The position numbers were made by a program, and so were the translations under genes. A stretch of DNA of 64,000 bases from Procambarus clarkii (taxonomy: Eukaryota; Arthropoda; Malacostraca; Decapoda; Cambaridae): positions 30,086,565 to 30,150,564 of the forward strand of contig NC_091193.1 in assembly GCF_040958095.1 (NCBI RefSeq), given 5' to 3'. The notes beneath the pieces were generated by a model. That model did no database searches, had not been told where the DNA came from, and saw only the letters and a list, made by a program, of their open reading frames with translations. Positions 43,986 through 54,840 of this stretch are shown piece by piece (within the stretch, counting starts at the first letter, position 1; each line of letters opens with the position of its first letter).

Positions 43986-45282
43986 TTATGCCTCTCGTAG
44001 GTATCCCATGTTCTTTATCTGTGCATCAAGGTCTCCAGCTTACTCAAAGTCTTGTTGCATATGTCTGGAATTTTTACATTTCTTTTTTACATTACATTAC
44101 ATTTATAGTTTACATTTACATTTTACATTTACATATACATTTTACGTTTCTCCATTTTCACTCCTGGTTTAACCTGTTTAAATTGGACTATGGTTGTTTT
44201 ATGTATTTGCCAGCTCTGCCCTTGCCAATTCATTGTCTTAACACTTTACACCAAACTGGCCTGCATCTCGGCTCGGGAATTTTGTATTTTTTAACAAACT
44301 CAGAGTTTATACAGTGTATGTGAAAACTGGTGCTCATAATTACAAGATTGTCATGACCTTTATTAGCTTCAGTAGTGTACACAGTTCCTCCAATGTCCCC
44401 ATTGAAATCCCTACTAGCTCTCAAGCGTGTAGGAAAGCCTCACTCTCCCAGCCTTTGTCGAGTCATCTCAGAGTAAGTGCTTTTGGGTATGGTCGAAATT
44501 ATTTCATCTCTTCAGTGGGTTTCCCGTGTGGGGAAATCTGGTTCTAGTTTAATACTAATAATGTATAATTTTATGAATGCAAAATAATATATAATTCAAA
44601 GATAGCTCAAAGGACCAGAATTCTATTCTAAATGAGAGAACCAGTGACTTATGGATCTCTATGATCTCTATGCAATAAATTCTATTATTCTATTATGCAG
44701 TGAACTGTAAAATTCTATACATTCTAGAACCATCTTCCCATGACACATTTTGGGGGGTCTTCTATGAGGTTAGTCTACGTGATACATATATAATAATTGT
44801 ATACATGATAATGATGATAAAATGCACACACACACAGATTATATTGATTAGTAAATTGTAATGCGAAAATACTACTGCATACTAAAGATCAAATAATATG
44901 TAATCAATATGCAATATAGTATGTATTGACTCTCACAACTGAGAGAGAACTATCTACAATAAGAACTAATTAAATCTCAGCTGTGACAGAGGAACGTAGT
45001 TGGCGTCCAATCTCTACAACAGTGTGTAATCAGCCCTGAGATAGTGATCTTGTGAACACGTGAGCATACGGACAGTCACACGCCTCCTCAGTTGTCTTGC
45101 ACACCGTGCTCCAATAATTAAATTCCATAATTTCCGCTCCAAACTAGTATTTACACAAATGCAAGAGCTAAATATTTGGAGGGGGGTGGAAACAGCACTT
45201 ACATGGGGGTTTATTTTATCGCCTACAGCGTCATGACAGGGTATCTACATTAGCAAAATATTCAAGAGCTCAGTAATAACCA
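43986..45282. other. AT-rich intron-like sequence, no exon seen
   Basis: About 1.3 kb of AT-rich sequence between DIRS copies B and G. It holds TTTACATT-type simple repeats at 44075-44150 and a short (AC)n at 44823-44836. No BROMI exon, tRNA or mobile-element protein is recognisable. It is probably remaining intron. Confidence 0.5.
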
Positions 45283-46845
45283 CCCCCCCTTCCCGGGAGG
45301 GGGAAGGGGGAGCCCCAGATCCTCCACGCCGGCGATCCAACTGGCGGTTCTTGACTGATAGAATTACTGTCAGTCGAGTGCGTCTGGCTCCGATTTTTGT
45401 TTCAGTTCTGTGCCTTGTGGTGTGGACTGCCTCTACCGGTGGGGTGTGAGCCAGGAGTAAGATTTCACGGTACTCGGGCTGCATGCGCCTAGGGCTCTCT
45501 TCCCTAGGTGCCCTGTAAGTACTGCCCTTGGGGTTTGGGGCCACCTTCCACAAGTTACTTTGGGTTCTACCTCTGCTGTGTCCTTTACTGCTCGGTACTG
45601 GGCCGCCCTTGGAGTCGGCTGGGGTTTTGTTGCCCTGGTTTGTCTTTGGGTAGGTGGTAGTTTTCGTCACTGGTAGGGGCGCGGGGTACTGCACAGCTAG
45701 TTTTCACCTATAACAGCGGTCGGCTGTGTTCTGCCTGGGTACGTTGTCCTCTTGCGGGGATTTCCTTTTGTTTTTGTTTTTGCCTGGTGGGGGGTCTGCC
45801 TTTATGGTCCCTCTTTACTGTTATAGGTGTTTTTATTTAGATATTTTCTGTTGGTGGTACTCCCCGCTTGGCCCCCGTGAGTGGACACGTCCCGGGGGTT
45901 CAGCTTTTAGAAGTTTATTTGGTAGACTTGGGCGCCGGTTCGCAGTACCCTGCCTGGGCTTCTCTTAGCGTGTACCAAAGGCTAAGGCCCATGGAAAACC
46001 CCACGGGGGCTCCGTGGTCCTATGGGTGTGTCCCCGGAATCCCCCCCTCGCATCTTGTGAGTTTGACGGTTGATCTGTCCCCTTGTCTCAAGGTGACACT
46101 CACCGGTTGTGCCTCCACCATGCTGCCTGTTGGGTCATTGTTTCTTATGGCCCAGAGTCATGCGACGGGTGTTGTCGGTACGTGCTCTCGTTCACCCAGG
46201 CCACTGGTCTTGACAATTGGGTGCAGGCAGCTGTGGCGTTGCTTGCTAGGTGTAGGTTGCTGCAACACTCTTGGTTGTTGCGGCCCTGGATGGCCCGAGG
46301 CTGCCCCATTTTGGTTGTTGGGGTCCGGACTTGGGGGTGTGGATCGCTTCGGCTCTGGCTCCAGCTCCTTCCACTCCTCGTCCTTCCCCTTCTGTTCTGC
46401 ACACTTCCTCCCTTGCTTCCGGCTCCGAACCATAGGCGGGTTTCAGGGTTGGAGCGGGGTCTGGTTGGTTTGAGACTCGCGGGGTCTCTGTTCTTTTTTT
46501 CCTCTTTCGGGGTGGCGGCGGAGGCATTCCAGTCTGTTCCTCCCACCGTGTCGTATGGGTCTGACCAGTGGGCTCCATTCCTTAGTGTTTGTACGGCTGC
46601 CCCGGCTTTTCCTTGTAAAGCTGGGGCTTTGGGGGTGCGGCTTGCCCCGGGTCTTGCCGTAGAGGTTCCCGGGGTTGGGGAGGGGTTGCCTGGGGGGCCT
46701 TGGCCCTATTTGCCCGTCTTGGGTCTTTGTACCCTCGGTGAGGGGCTGGCAGTTCCTCAGAGTGGGGTTGTTCCTTCCCCCTCTGTGTTCATGTTAGTTT
46801 CGGATATACCCCACCCTGGGTTCAGTTCCGTGTCCCTTTGGGTCC
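45283..46845 (+). mobile_element. DIRS-like copy G, 5' fragment
   Basis: It begins inside the left ITR at the CTTCCCGGGAGGGGG palindrome, so the outer ITR is lost. It continues through the leader and into ORF1 (GTGAGTTTGACGGTTG at about 46056, matching the CEFEGC region). The encoded PPTVSYGSDQWAPFLSVCTA part matches ORF1 of copies E and F. Homology fades at about 46845, with no RT. Confidence 0.75.
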
Positions 46846-48567
46846 GTCAGTCTTGTCGTTACTGGGGGTGTGTTTCGCCCTTTTTCCTCACCCTTTTTGC
46901 ACTTCCGTCGCGTTACTGCTCCCTTCGTATTGAGGTCCCTGTTTGGCCCTTGATCAGGGGGTGTATTTTTGTCTATATGTACCTCCGTGCATTTGTGCTT
47001 GCTTGTCGTGGTTCTCATTGGTTCGTGAACCTCTTCGTACCTTCCAATATTATTAGAACGTCTGTTGACTTTCGATGGGGGTTCCCTCTGGTCCTTTGTC
47101 GGCCTCGTTGGTTCCTTTCCGTCCTCTTTGTCTTCTTTTGTTCTGGTTTCACCTTGTTTTGTTTTCACGTCTTCTCTCCTTCCAGTTTCGACGTTCCTCA
47201 TCTTCGTTACATACACCTTCCTGGTATTTGTACGATGTGAGTATACGATGTGTCTGTACATTATGTGTATGTACGATATGTGTGTCCACCTGGTATACGA
47301 GCCATGCCACCCGGTAGACTGGTGTTGTGTTTCATACCTCGCGCGCTGGGGCCGGGGTGTTCGTTTTGTTTCTGGGCGGTGTGCTCATGTGTTCCGTGTT
47401 GTTTATAGCGGTTTTCTACGGCTTCTTGCTCGTTTTCTCCCTCCAGTCGTAGCCCTCTAGATGCTGGGAGTGTTCTGGATTTTATATATGGGGACGTCGC
47501 TTCGTTCTTTCCTCTGCTTCCGAGTGTAGGGAGTGTCGGAGTGGCACCTCCTTCCCCACTGTATTGCTCCTTGTCTTCAGCTGGGCGCGCGTCTCTGGAC
47601 ATATTTTACCTTCGACTGCCGATTTTTATTCAGGTAACAGTACATGCAATGCTTCTTGCCTCTTGTATGCATGGCGTTCAAGCGCACCACTAGCGATGCT
47701 CCTGGTATGTTACTTGGCTCGACTGTGTTGTGGCACGGTTGTGTCTCTGCTCTGCCAGTGAGATTGTCCTGTCGGGTGCCTCTGTCAGCCAGGTGCCGGT
47801 TCTTAACTTTTGGTGGGGTGCTTGCCTAGTTGTGCTTGCGGGAGTTGAGCTATGGCTCTTTGGTCCCGCCACTCTCCTGTCAGTCGACAGGTGGGCAGTT
47901 TCCAGAGCCTCCTGGGCACTATCTTCTCTATGTTTGCTCCTGTGGGTGGAGTCTGCCTCCACCACGTTGCTTCCTAGTGCATTCCTATCTATCTCCTCTG
48001 ACATTGATCAGGTTCATGTTCATGTCTATGGCTCATTTGGGTACTCAGCTTCCTCGTGTGTCTCCTTATGCATGTGCCACCCTTGGTCACTGCTCCATCC
48101 TTGTTTACTCTGTCACTTCCCCGCTTGGCAGGGTTGTGTCGATGACTCCTAGCAGGGGTGTTAGGTGTTGTGTGTTTTGTTTGGACATCTTGCGTGTGTC
48201 TTCAGTGACTTTCCTTTGTCCATGTATCTTGTTCTTTGTTGTCCTGTGGGGCTCTGCCCCACATTTCGGTGCTTTTGGTTTCGTTTGTCGGCACCTGGGT
48301 CTTTTCCCTATCTTTGGACACTCCTTCATTCCCTTGGTCTTTGTTTGTGTCCTTCATTGCTTAGTTTCTGATCTCTGGACACTCATTCCTTGCCTATCTT
48401 CTGTGCCTGGCTGCACCCTGATATCCATGGTATCCCTCGGGTATGTGCGCCCTCCACTGAAACTTTTGTGGTTGGTCGTATGCATTGCATTCCCGGCTGC
48501 TCCTTGGTCCGTGTTCGGGGTTTTCCTTGCCTATTTCCGTTTTTCCTCCTCCTATACTACATATGAC
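46846..48567. other. T/C-rich sequence of unknown nature
   Basis: About 1.7 kb of pyrimidine-rich sequence that does not match the DIRS copies. Apart from the degenerate LINE segment at 47815-48010 I cannot assign it. Several 60-255-codon frames exist on both strands but have low-complexity hydrophobic translations and no domain. Confidence 0.4.
47815..48010 (-). mobile_element. degenerate LINE-C 3' end
   Basis: On the minus strand VVEADSTHRSKHREDSAQE matches VVEADSIHSFKCRYDRAQLA of the LINE 3' end at 50165-50399. The downstream part (TTGAGCTATGGCTCTTTGG on the plus strand) is shared too. It is strongly diverged, so it is an old copy. Confidence 0.65.
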
Positions 48568-48913
48568 TGTAATTACCTAAGTGTAGTTACAGGATGAGAG
48601 CTACGCTCGTGGTGTCCCGTCTTCCCAGCACTCTTTGTCATATTTGCAGTCTCCGTGGTGTAGTGGTAAGATACTCGCCTGGCGTTCCGCGAGCGCTAAG
48701 TCATGGGTTCGTATCCTGGCCGGGGAGGATTTACTAGGCGCAATTCCTTAACTGTAGCCTCTGTTTAACACAACAGTAAAATGTGTACTTGGATGAAAAA
48801 ACGATTCTTCGCAGCAGGGGATCGTATTCCAGGGACTGTAGGATTAAGGACCTGCCCGAAACGCTACGCGTACTAGTGGCTGTACAAGAATGTAACAACT
48901 CTTGTATATATCT

Positions 48914-48957
<44 letters not shown>

Positions 48958-49745
48958 GCTTTGAAACTACTGACGGTCTTGGCCTCCACCACCTTCTCAC
49001 TTAACTTGTTCCAACCGTCTACCACTCTATTTGCGAAGGTGAATTTTCTTATATTTCTTCGGCATCTGTGTTTAGCTAGTTTAAATCTATGACCTCTTGT
49101 TCTTGAAGTGCCAGGTCTCAGGAAATCTTCCCTGTCGATTTTATCAATTCCTGTTACTATTTTGTTTGTAGTGATCATATCACCTCTTTTTCTTCTGTCT
49201 TCTAGTTTTGGCATGTTTAATGCTTCCAACCTCTCCTCGTAGCTCTTGCCCTTCAGTTCTGGGAGCCACTTCGTAGCATGTCTTTGCACCTTTTCCAGTT
49301 TGTTGATGTGCTTCTTAAGATATGGGCACCACACAACAACTGCATATTCTAGCTTTGGCCTAACAAAAGTCATGAACAATTTCTTTAGTATATCGCCATC
49401 CATGTATTTAAATGCAATTCTGAAGTTAGAAAGCATCGCATAGGTTCCTTGCACAATATTCTTTATGTGGTCCTCAGGTGATAGTTTTCTATCTAGAACC
49501 ACCCCTAGATCTCTTTCTTTATCAGAATTCTTTAAAGATTTCTCACATAATATATAGGTTGTATGGGGTCTATGTTCTCCTGTTCCACATTCCATCACAT
49601 GACATTTATTAACATTAAATTCCATTTGCCAAGTGGTGCTCCATATACTTATTTTGTCCAGGTCTTCTTGAAGGGCATGACAATCATCTAAATTTCTTAT
49701 CCTTCCCTCATTCCTGTTCGGGTCTGCTGGGCGTTTAGTTTGTCT
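48568..49745 (-). mobile_element. LINE-A, 5'-truncated, split by a SINE
   Basis: On the minus strand 49720-48960 is an uninterrupted frame of about 250 residues from the end of a non-LTR reverse transcriptase: DCHALQEDLDKISIWSTTWQ, LGVVLDRKLSPEDHI, VRPKLEYAVVVWCPYLKKHI and RRKRGDMITTNKI. It starts just after where the FADD box would be, so the 5' part is missing. The 3' UTR (complement of TGTAATTACCTAAGTGTAG) lies on the other side of the SINE, at 48568-48648. The open frame suggests a fairly young copy. Confidence 0.8.
48649..48956 (+). mobile_element. tRNA-derived SINE with 42-nt poly(A)
   Basis: It starts GTCTCCGTGGTGTAGTGGTA, which includes an A-box-like GTGGTGTAGTGG. A B box, GGGTTCGTATCC, follows at about 48704-48715, then a tRNA-unrelated body and CTTGTATATATCTC before a run of 42 A (48915-48956). 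It is an RNA polymerase III-type SINE that needs LINE machinery. It is inserted in LINE-A between the 3' UTR and the coding end. Confidence 0.85.
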
Positions 49746-50399
49746 GTGGTCTTGGTTTTTTAGGTTAGGGTGCGTGGTGTCCGCCTCCCAGATCCGGGGA
49801 GCCGAAGGGGCTCCCCCTAGAAAACCAGTGTTGAATGTAATGAAACACCATTTCCTGGGCGAGTCTGGGAGGCTCGCCGGCATCCCTCCCTCCTTCCGGT
49901 CGGCGGTGTTTTTCGCGTATTTTGACATTCAGCCTAAGAACTGCCAGTTCGATCGCCGGCGCAAAGGCTCTGGGGCTCCCCCTTCCCCCTCCCGGGAAGG
50001 GGGGATTGCGCAGATGGCGGCACGGCGACGTGATGACATCATGCAAGTTTGATAATTTTGTTTGGGGCATTCTGTTCACTTGTTTGGCTTTCGGTAGCAA
50101 TATTTTCACCAGAAAAGGGGTTTGTTTTGGGGCGCCTACCTTTCTGGATGTCTATCCCGGTCGATACTCACCTAGTTGTACTCGCCTAGTTGTGTTTGCG
50201 GGGGTTGAGCTCTGGCTCTTTGGTCCCGCCTCTCAACTGTCAGTCAACTAGTGTACAGATTCCTGAGCCAATTGGGCTCTATCATATCTACATTTGAAAC
50301 TGTGTATAGAGTCTGCCTCCACCACAACGCTACTTAATGCATTCCATTTGTTAACTACCCCTGACACTGAAAAAATTCTTTCTAACGCTAACTTTCTAA

Positions 50400-51941
50400 C
50401 TAAAACCACTATCGCAGGCCCTCCACATTCTGTGGAGACAAAGCCTAGATACTGGCATTATTCCTGATATACTAAAAACAGCAGAGATAGCACCACTTCA
50501 TAAAGGAGGAAATAAGGCAGAGGCAAAAAATTACAGACCGATAGCACTAACATCGCACATCATAAAAATTTTTGAGAGAGTGCTAAGAAGTAAGATCACA
50601 AAATACATGGAATCACAGCATCTCCATAACCCCGGACAACATGGTTTCAGAACAGGGCGCTCTTGCCTGTCGCAGTTGCTGGACCACTATGATATGGCAT
50701 TAGATGCTATAGAAGACAAACAAAACGCTGATGTAATTTACACAGATTTCACAAAAGCTTTTGATAAATGTGACCATGGTGTTATTGCACATAAAATGCG
50801 TTCAAAAGGAATTACCGGAAAAATAGGCAGATGGATCTACAATTTCCTGACCAACAGAACCCAATGTGTAATAGTCAACAAAATAAAATCCAGCCCATCA
50901 ACCGTGAAGAGCTCAGTCCCCCAGGGTACTGTGCTTGCTCCAGTACTTTTTCTCATCCTCATATCGGACATAGACAAGAACACAACCTATAGCGCTGTAT
51001 CATCCTTTGCAGATGACACTAGGATCTTCATGAGAGTAGGCAACATAGAGGACACGGCGAACCTCCAGTCAGATGTAGATCAGGTCTTTCTATGGGATAC
51101 AGAAAATAATATGGTGTTTAACGAAGATAAGTTCCAGCTTATGCGCTATGGAAAAAATGAAAATATAAAAACGGAAACCACGTACAAAACTCAGGCAAAT
51201 CATAACATAGAACGAAAAGGCAATGTAAAGGATCTGGGTGTACTCATGTCGGAAGACCTTACCTTTAAAGAACACAATAAAGTAGCCGTCACAACTGCAA
51301 GAAAAATGACAGGTTGGAAAACAAGAACTTTTCACACTAGAGATGCTATACCGATGATGATACTTTTCAAAACGCTTGTGCTCTCTAGAGTGGAGTACTG
51401 CTGCACAATGACAGCACCTTTCAAAGCTGGAGAAATTGCTGACCTGGAGAGCATGCAGAGATCCTTTACTGCTAGAATCCACTCAGTAAAACATCTAAAC
51501 TATTGGGACCGACTAAAGAGCCTAAAACTGTACTCCCTTGAGCGCAGGCGGGAGAGGTACATAATAATTTACACACGGAAAATATTAGAGGGGCTGGTCC
51601 CAAACCTGCACACAGAAATAACATCACATGAGACCAGAAGACATGGCAGGATGTGCAGAATACCCCCGTTGAAAAGCAGAGGTGCAACAGGTACTCTGAG
51701 AGAGAACTCTATCAACATCAGAGGTCCGAGACTGTTCAACACGCTTCCACTACACATAAGGGGCATAACTGGCCGACCCCTCACAGTGTTCAAGAAAGAA
51801 CTGGATAAGCACCTCCAAAGGATACCTGATCAACCAGGCTGTGACTCATACGTCAGGCTGCGAGCAGCCGCGTCCAACAGCCTGGTTGATCAGTCCAGCA
51901 ACCAGGAGGCCTGGTCGACGACCGGGCCGAGGGGACGCTAA
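50400..51941 (+). CDS. LINE-B reverse transcriptase, partial, open
   Basis: Open in frame from 50400 (no start codon of its own because of 5' truncation) to a stop at 51941, about 513 residues. It contains NYRPIALTS (RT block 1), HGFRTGRSC, YTDFTKAFDKCDHGV (first catalytic Asp), SVPQGTVLAPVLFLILISDI and SFADDTRIF (FADD catalytic box), then KDLGVLMSEDLTFKEH and the carboxyl GPRLFNTLPLHIRGI typical of CR1/jockey-group LINEs. No endonuclease domain remains. The last part, PDQPGCDSYVRLRAAASNS, overlaps the conserved RNA stem-loop. With all RT residues present and no stop, this is one of the youngest insertions in the window. Confidence 0.85.
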   Translation, partial: LKPLSQALHILWRQSLDTGIIPDILKTAEIAPLHKGGNKAEAKNYRPIALTSHIIKIFERVLRSKITKYMESQHLHNPGQHGFRTGRSCLSQLLDHYDMALDAIEDKQNADVIYTDFTKAFDKCDHGVIAHKMRSKGITGKIGRWIYNFLTNRTQCVIVNKIKSSPSTVKSSVPQGTVLAPVLFLILISDIDKNTTYSAVSSFADDTRIFMRVGNIEDTANLQSDVDQVFLWDTENNMVFNEDKFQLMRYGKNENIKTETTYKTQANHNIERKGNVKDLGVLMSEDLTFKEHNKVAVTTARKMTGWKTRTFHTRDAIPMMILFKTLVLSRVEYCCTMTAPFKAGEIADLESMQRSFTARIHSVKHLNYWDRLKSLKLYSLERRRERYIIIYTRKILEGLVPNLHTEITSHETRRHGRMCRIPPLKSRGATGTLRENSINIRGPRLFNTLPLHIRGITGRPLTVFKKELDKHLQRIPDQPGCDSYVRLRAAASNSLVDQSSNQEAWSTTGPRGR

Positions 51942-51988
51942 GCCCCGGAAGCACCTCAAGGTAACCTCAAGGTAACCTCAAGGTAACG
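50400..51988 (+). mobile_element. LINE-B (plus), 5'-truncated
   Basis: A 5'-truncated LINE carrying an intact RT frame (see the CDS entry) and a short 3' end with three CTCAAGGTAAC units at about 51955-51988. A 17-bp perfect stem (51826-51842 with 51877-51893) lies at the end of the ORF. It is inserted in LINE-C. Joining the flanks restores a continuous LINE-C 3' end. Confidence 0.85.
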
Positions 51989-52615
51989 TCTCTGTGGCTC
52001 ATCTGGGTGCTAAGTTTCCACCTGTGTCCCCTTGTTCGTGTTCCACCTGTGCTAAAGGGTTTGTCTTTGTCCACTCTGTCAATTCCCCTGAGAATTTTGT
52101 AGGTGGTTATCATGTCTCCCCATACTCTTCTGTTTTCTAGGGTTGTGAGGTTCAGCTGCCTTAGCCTTTCCTCGTAACTCATTCCTCTCAGTTCCGGGAC
52201 CAGTCTGGTGGCATTCCTCTGAATCTTCTCTAACTTCGTCTTGTGTTTAACTAGGTATGGACTCCAGGCTGGAGCTGCATACTCCAGGATTGGTCTTACA
52301 TAAGTGGTATACAGGGTCCTGAACGATTTCTTACACAAGTTTCTAAAGGCACTTCTTATATTGGCCAGTCTAGCATATGCGGCCGATGGCAGACATAGAA
52401 TGCTCCCAACCACATGGGGGGTTTCTATAGGCCATTGCTCCTCGTGCCTCTCTGAGAGGGCCAGGTTCTGGCTCATGGTCCCCGGTAGGCAAGAACTCCA
52501 AGCATTTTGACTGATGCCAGAAAGCTATACATATCTATTCAGCCTGGATAGCTCTGAGGAGCCTCCGGGACTCACCCAGAAAATGGCGTTTCATTACATT
52601 CAACGCTGGTTTTTT

Positions 52616-54422
52616 ATGCATTTGACTTGGTTCGTGGTGATCCGTCTCCGTTTGTCACGTCTTCAGGTCTTGGCCTACCTCGACAACTGGCTAGTTAAGG
52701 CTCCCAGCTGGTCTGCTTGTCTGCTAGCCAGAGATCTGGGGCCAGATTCACGAAAGCACTTACGCAAGCACTTACGAACCTTTACATCTTTTCTCAATCT
52801 TTGGCGGCTTTGTTTACAATTATTAAAGAGTTAATGAGATCCGAAGCACCAGGAGGCTGTTTATAACAATAAGAACAGTTGATTGGCAAGTTTTCATGCT
52901 TGTAAACTGATTAATAAATGTAACCAAAGCCGTCAAAGATTGAGGAAAGATGTACACGTTCGTAAGTGTTCTTTTGTGAATCTGGCCCCTGGTTCTTTCC
53001 CAGTTTGCACAACAAAGGTTCCTGGTGAACTAGTGAAAGTCGGAGTTGGTTCTGTTTTGGGTTTAGATCTGGTTGGGCCCGACTTGGGATTCTCGGTTGA
53101 CGTCACTTTCCTTGCCTCCAGCAGCCTTGCTCTGGCTGCATTCCCGCTGTCTGGTAGTGTTGAGGGAGACCCCGTGACACAGTGGTTGCTCGAACAGCTG
53201 TACGGGAGCCTTAACTTTGCCCTTCTGGTTTACCTGTTGGGCAGGGTTTTTCTTCAGAGGCTGTTCTGGTTCCTTCATGGCAGTCCCTTTTGCCACTCAC
53301 GCAATCGCTAGGTACTTTATCTGGTGTCCCTGCGCTAGTTGCTGCATCACCTGCTTCCTCTCTGGGTTTTTACAGGGTTCTCTGCCATGGCGCTGTCTCC
53401 GTCCCTCGATCAAAGTTTTCATAGATGCCTCGGCTGTTGGGGGGTGCACAATATAATGTGGGAATTCGTGGCTGTGTGGCAGGGGCTGCGGAGAGTGCGA
53501 TTCCTCGGGCCTCTTCTTTCCACAGAATGGACCATCGATGCCGATTCCATCATCTGGCTTTACTAGATGTTCAGGTGCCCAGATGTCGAACTCTATGTGT
53601 TGGCGTGGTATTGGCATCTGCCTCTTTATGCAGCACTGTTTCCTAACTGCGAGACCCTCATGGCAGATGCCTTTCCGCTGGACTGGTTGAGATGGGGGTT
53701 CCTTTACCTCATTCCTCTGGTCCAGCTGTTGCTCTGGGTTCTGGCACAGCTGGAGTCTTACAGGGAAAGAGTGATCCTTCTGACTCCTTGGTGGTCGGCC
53801 CAGACTTGGTTTCAAGTGGTGCTTGGTCAGTGTCTGAACCCCAAGTGTTTTTCTATGGCTCTGCCTCTATCAAAAGGTCAGACGGGTGACGTACCTCGCT
53901 GGTTCGTTCTTCTGAACTTTTTGACAGGTCTTTATCCCCATTTGTATGGTGATCGGGTGGCTGGGTTGATGGTGTCTGACCTGCAGTCTTCTTTTCATTG
54001 ACAGTATGAAACTTCTTAGCGATCTTTTCACCATTTTCTCTCCTTCGTCATTTTCGTTCCGTTTCATTGTTTTGTCCTTTCTTTCTTATCTTTTTTTCTA
54101 TTAGAATCTTCTGCTGAATACTGTCACTTTGTATCATGCAGAATTGGCGGAGACGCTTCTGCTTGCATTTGGAGTGCATACATCTTCAGTCTGGTTTTGT
54201 AAGCTTTCTCGGGCCTCCTTTCACTTCCAGCCTGATCCAACGCTGCCTGGATTTTGGGTTGGGTTCTTTTATTTTCTTTCTTTCTTCCACTCATTTTACA
54301 GTGACCCCTTTGGTCCAGGATTGTTTTCAGAAAATGTTGTTTTGGTTTCCTTGGTCTCCATCTGTCAGGTTGGTGAGCTTCATGCTCTGGTCTGGCACCA
54401 AAGATTTTGTTCTTTTGTTTTG
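52616..54422 (+). mobile_element. DIRS-like copy D, internal fragment
   Basis: It starts inside RT (VIRLRLSRLQVLAYLDNWLV, with the YLDD box changed to YLDN) and is cut by a MITE at 52738-52989. It continues through RNase H (FIDASAVGGC near 53420) and the tyrosine recombinase amino part (LLLAFGVHTSSVWFCKLSRA, then VGELHALVWHQRF near 54370). It then stops at the T-run where copy E begins. Many stops and a divergent sequence mark it as an old copy. Confidence 0.8.
52738..52989. mobile_element. 252-bp MITE with GGGGCCAGATTCAC ends
   Basis: The left end GGGGCCAGATTCACGAAAGC and right end (GTGAATCTGGCCCC) are inverted repeats, each followed inward by ACTTACG/CGTAAGT. The interior is also partly palindromic (CAAAGCCG/CGGCTTTG-like arms, TGTTTACAATTATT). 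It has no coding capacity. It interrupts the RT of DIRS copy D between GCCAGAGATCT and CTGGTTCTTTC. Confidence 0.85.
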
Positions 54423-54840
54423 TTTTTCTGGGGGGAGCTCCTACGGCGCCCCGGAGTTATCCATGGCTGATATGGATACCCTAACTATTTTGCATCAGTT
54501 GATGTGGGTGTTCTAGCCTAGCGGGGACCACGAGCCAGGACCTGGCCCCCTCACAGAGACACGGGGAGCAATGGCCCCATAGAATTTCACATGTGATTTG
54601 GAGCATTCTATATCTGCCATCAACTGGACAGGCACCCAGAAAGGTAAGCGCCACAAAACAAACCCCTATTCTGGTTAACAACCAAAATCGACAAACGAAT
54701 GGACAGAACTCCCCAAAAGAAAAATGAGCAAACAAGCATGATGTCAAACGAGCCACACCGCATGTCTGTGCAGCTCCCCCCTCCCCGGGAGGGGGAAGGG
54801 GTAAGCCCCAGACCCCCGCGCCGGCGATCCCCGCCTCAGT
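54423..54840 (+). repeat. left ITR of DIRS copy E
   Basis: A T-run then CTGGGGGGAGCTCC...GCGCCCCGGAG, CATTCTATATCTGCCATC and the CTCCCCGGGAGG palindrome at about 54780. It is the inverted partner of 60940-61395. Confidence 0.85.

Larger units (their letters stand above)
50165..52378 (-). mobile_element. LINE-C (minus), interrupted by LINE-B
   Basis: On the minus strand 52378-51988 encodes FRNLCKKSFRTLYTTYVRPI, SPYLVKHKTKLEKIQRNATR and RRVWGDMITTYKILRG, ending at about SHRDV. It continues at 50399-50165 with FSVSGVVNKWNALSSVVVEA, HSFKCRYDRAQLAQES and a 3' UTR. LINE-B lies exactly between. The element is a 5'-truncated non-LTR retrotransposon related to LINE-A. The DIRS target shows a possible GGTCGAT/GGCCGAT duplication at its ends. 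Confidence 0.8.
49792..52615 (+). mobile_element. DIRS right end C (ICR + ITR), with nested LINEs
   Basis: 49792-49880 is an ICR (TCCGGGGAGCCGAAGGGGCT, then GTTGAATGTAATGAAACACC), followed by the right ITR up to GGTCGAT at 50165. The ITR resumes at 52379 (GCCGATGGCAGACATAGAAT) and ends CGCTGGTTTTTT at 52615. The interruption is LINE-C, itself split by LINE-B. No RT or recombinase precedes this end, so it is an isolated DIRS terminus. Confidence 0.85.

Noticed and set aside
48649-48722. Stand-alone tRNA gene
   Set aside because: A and B boxes are present, but the sequence continues into a SINE body with a poly(A) tail and the cloverleaf is incomplete.
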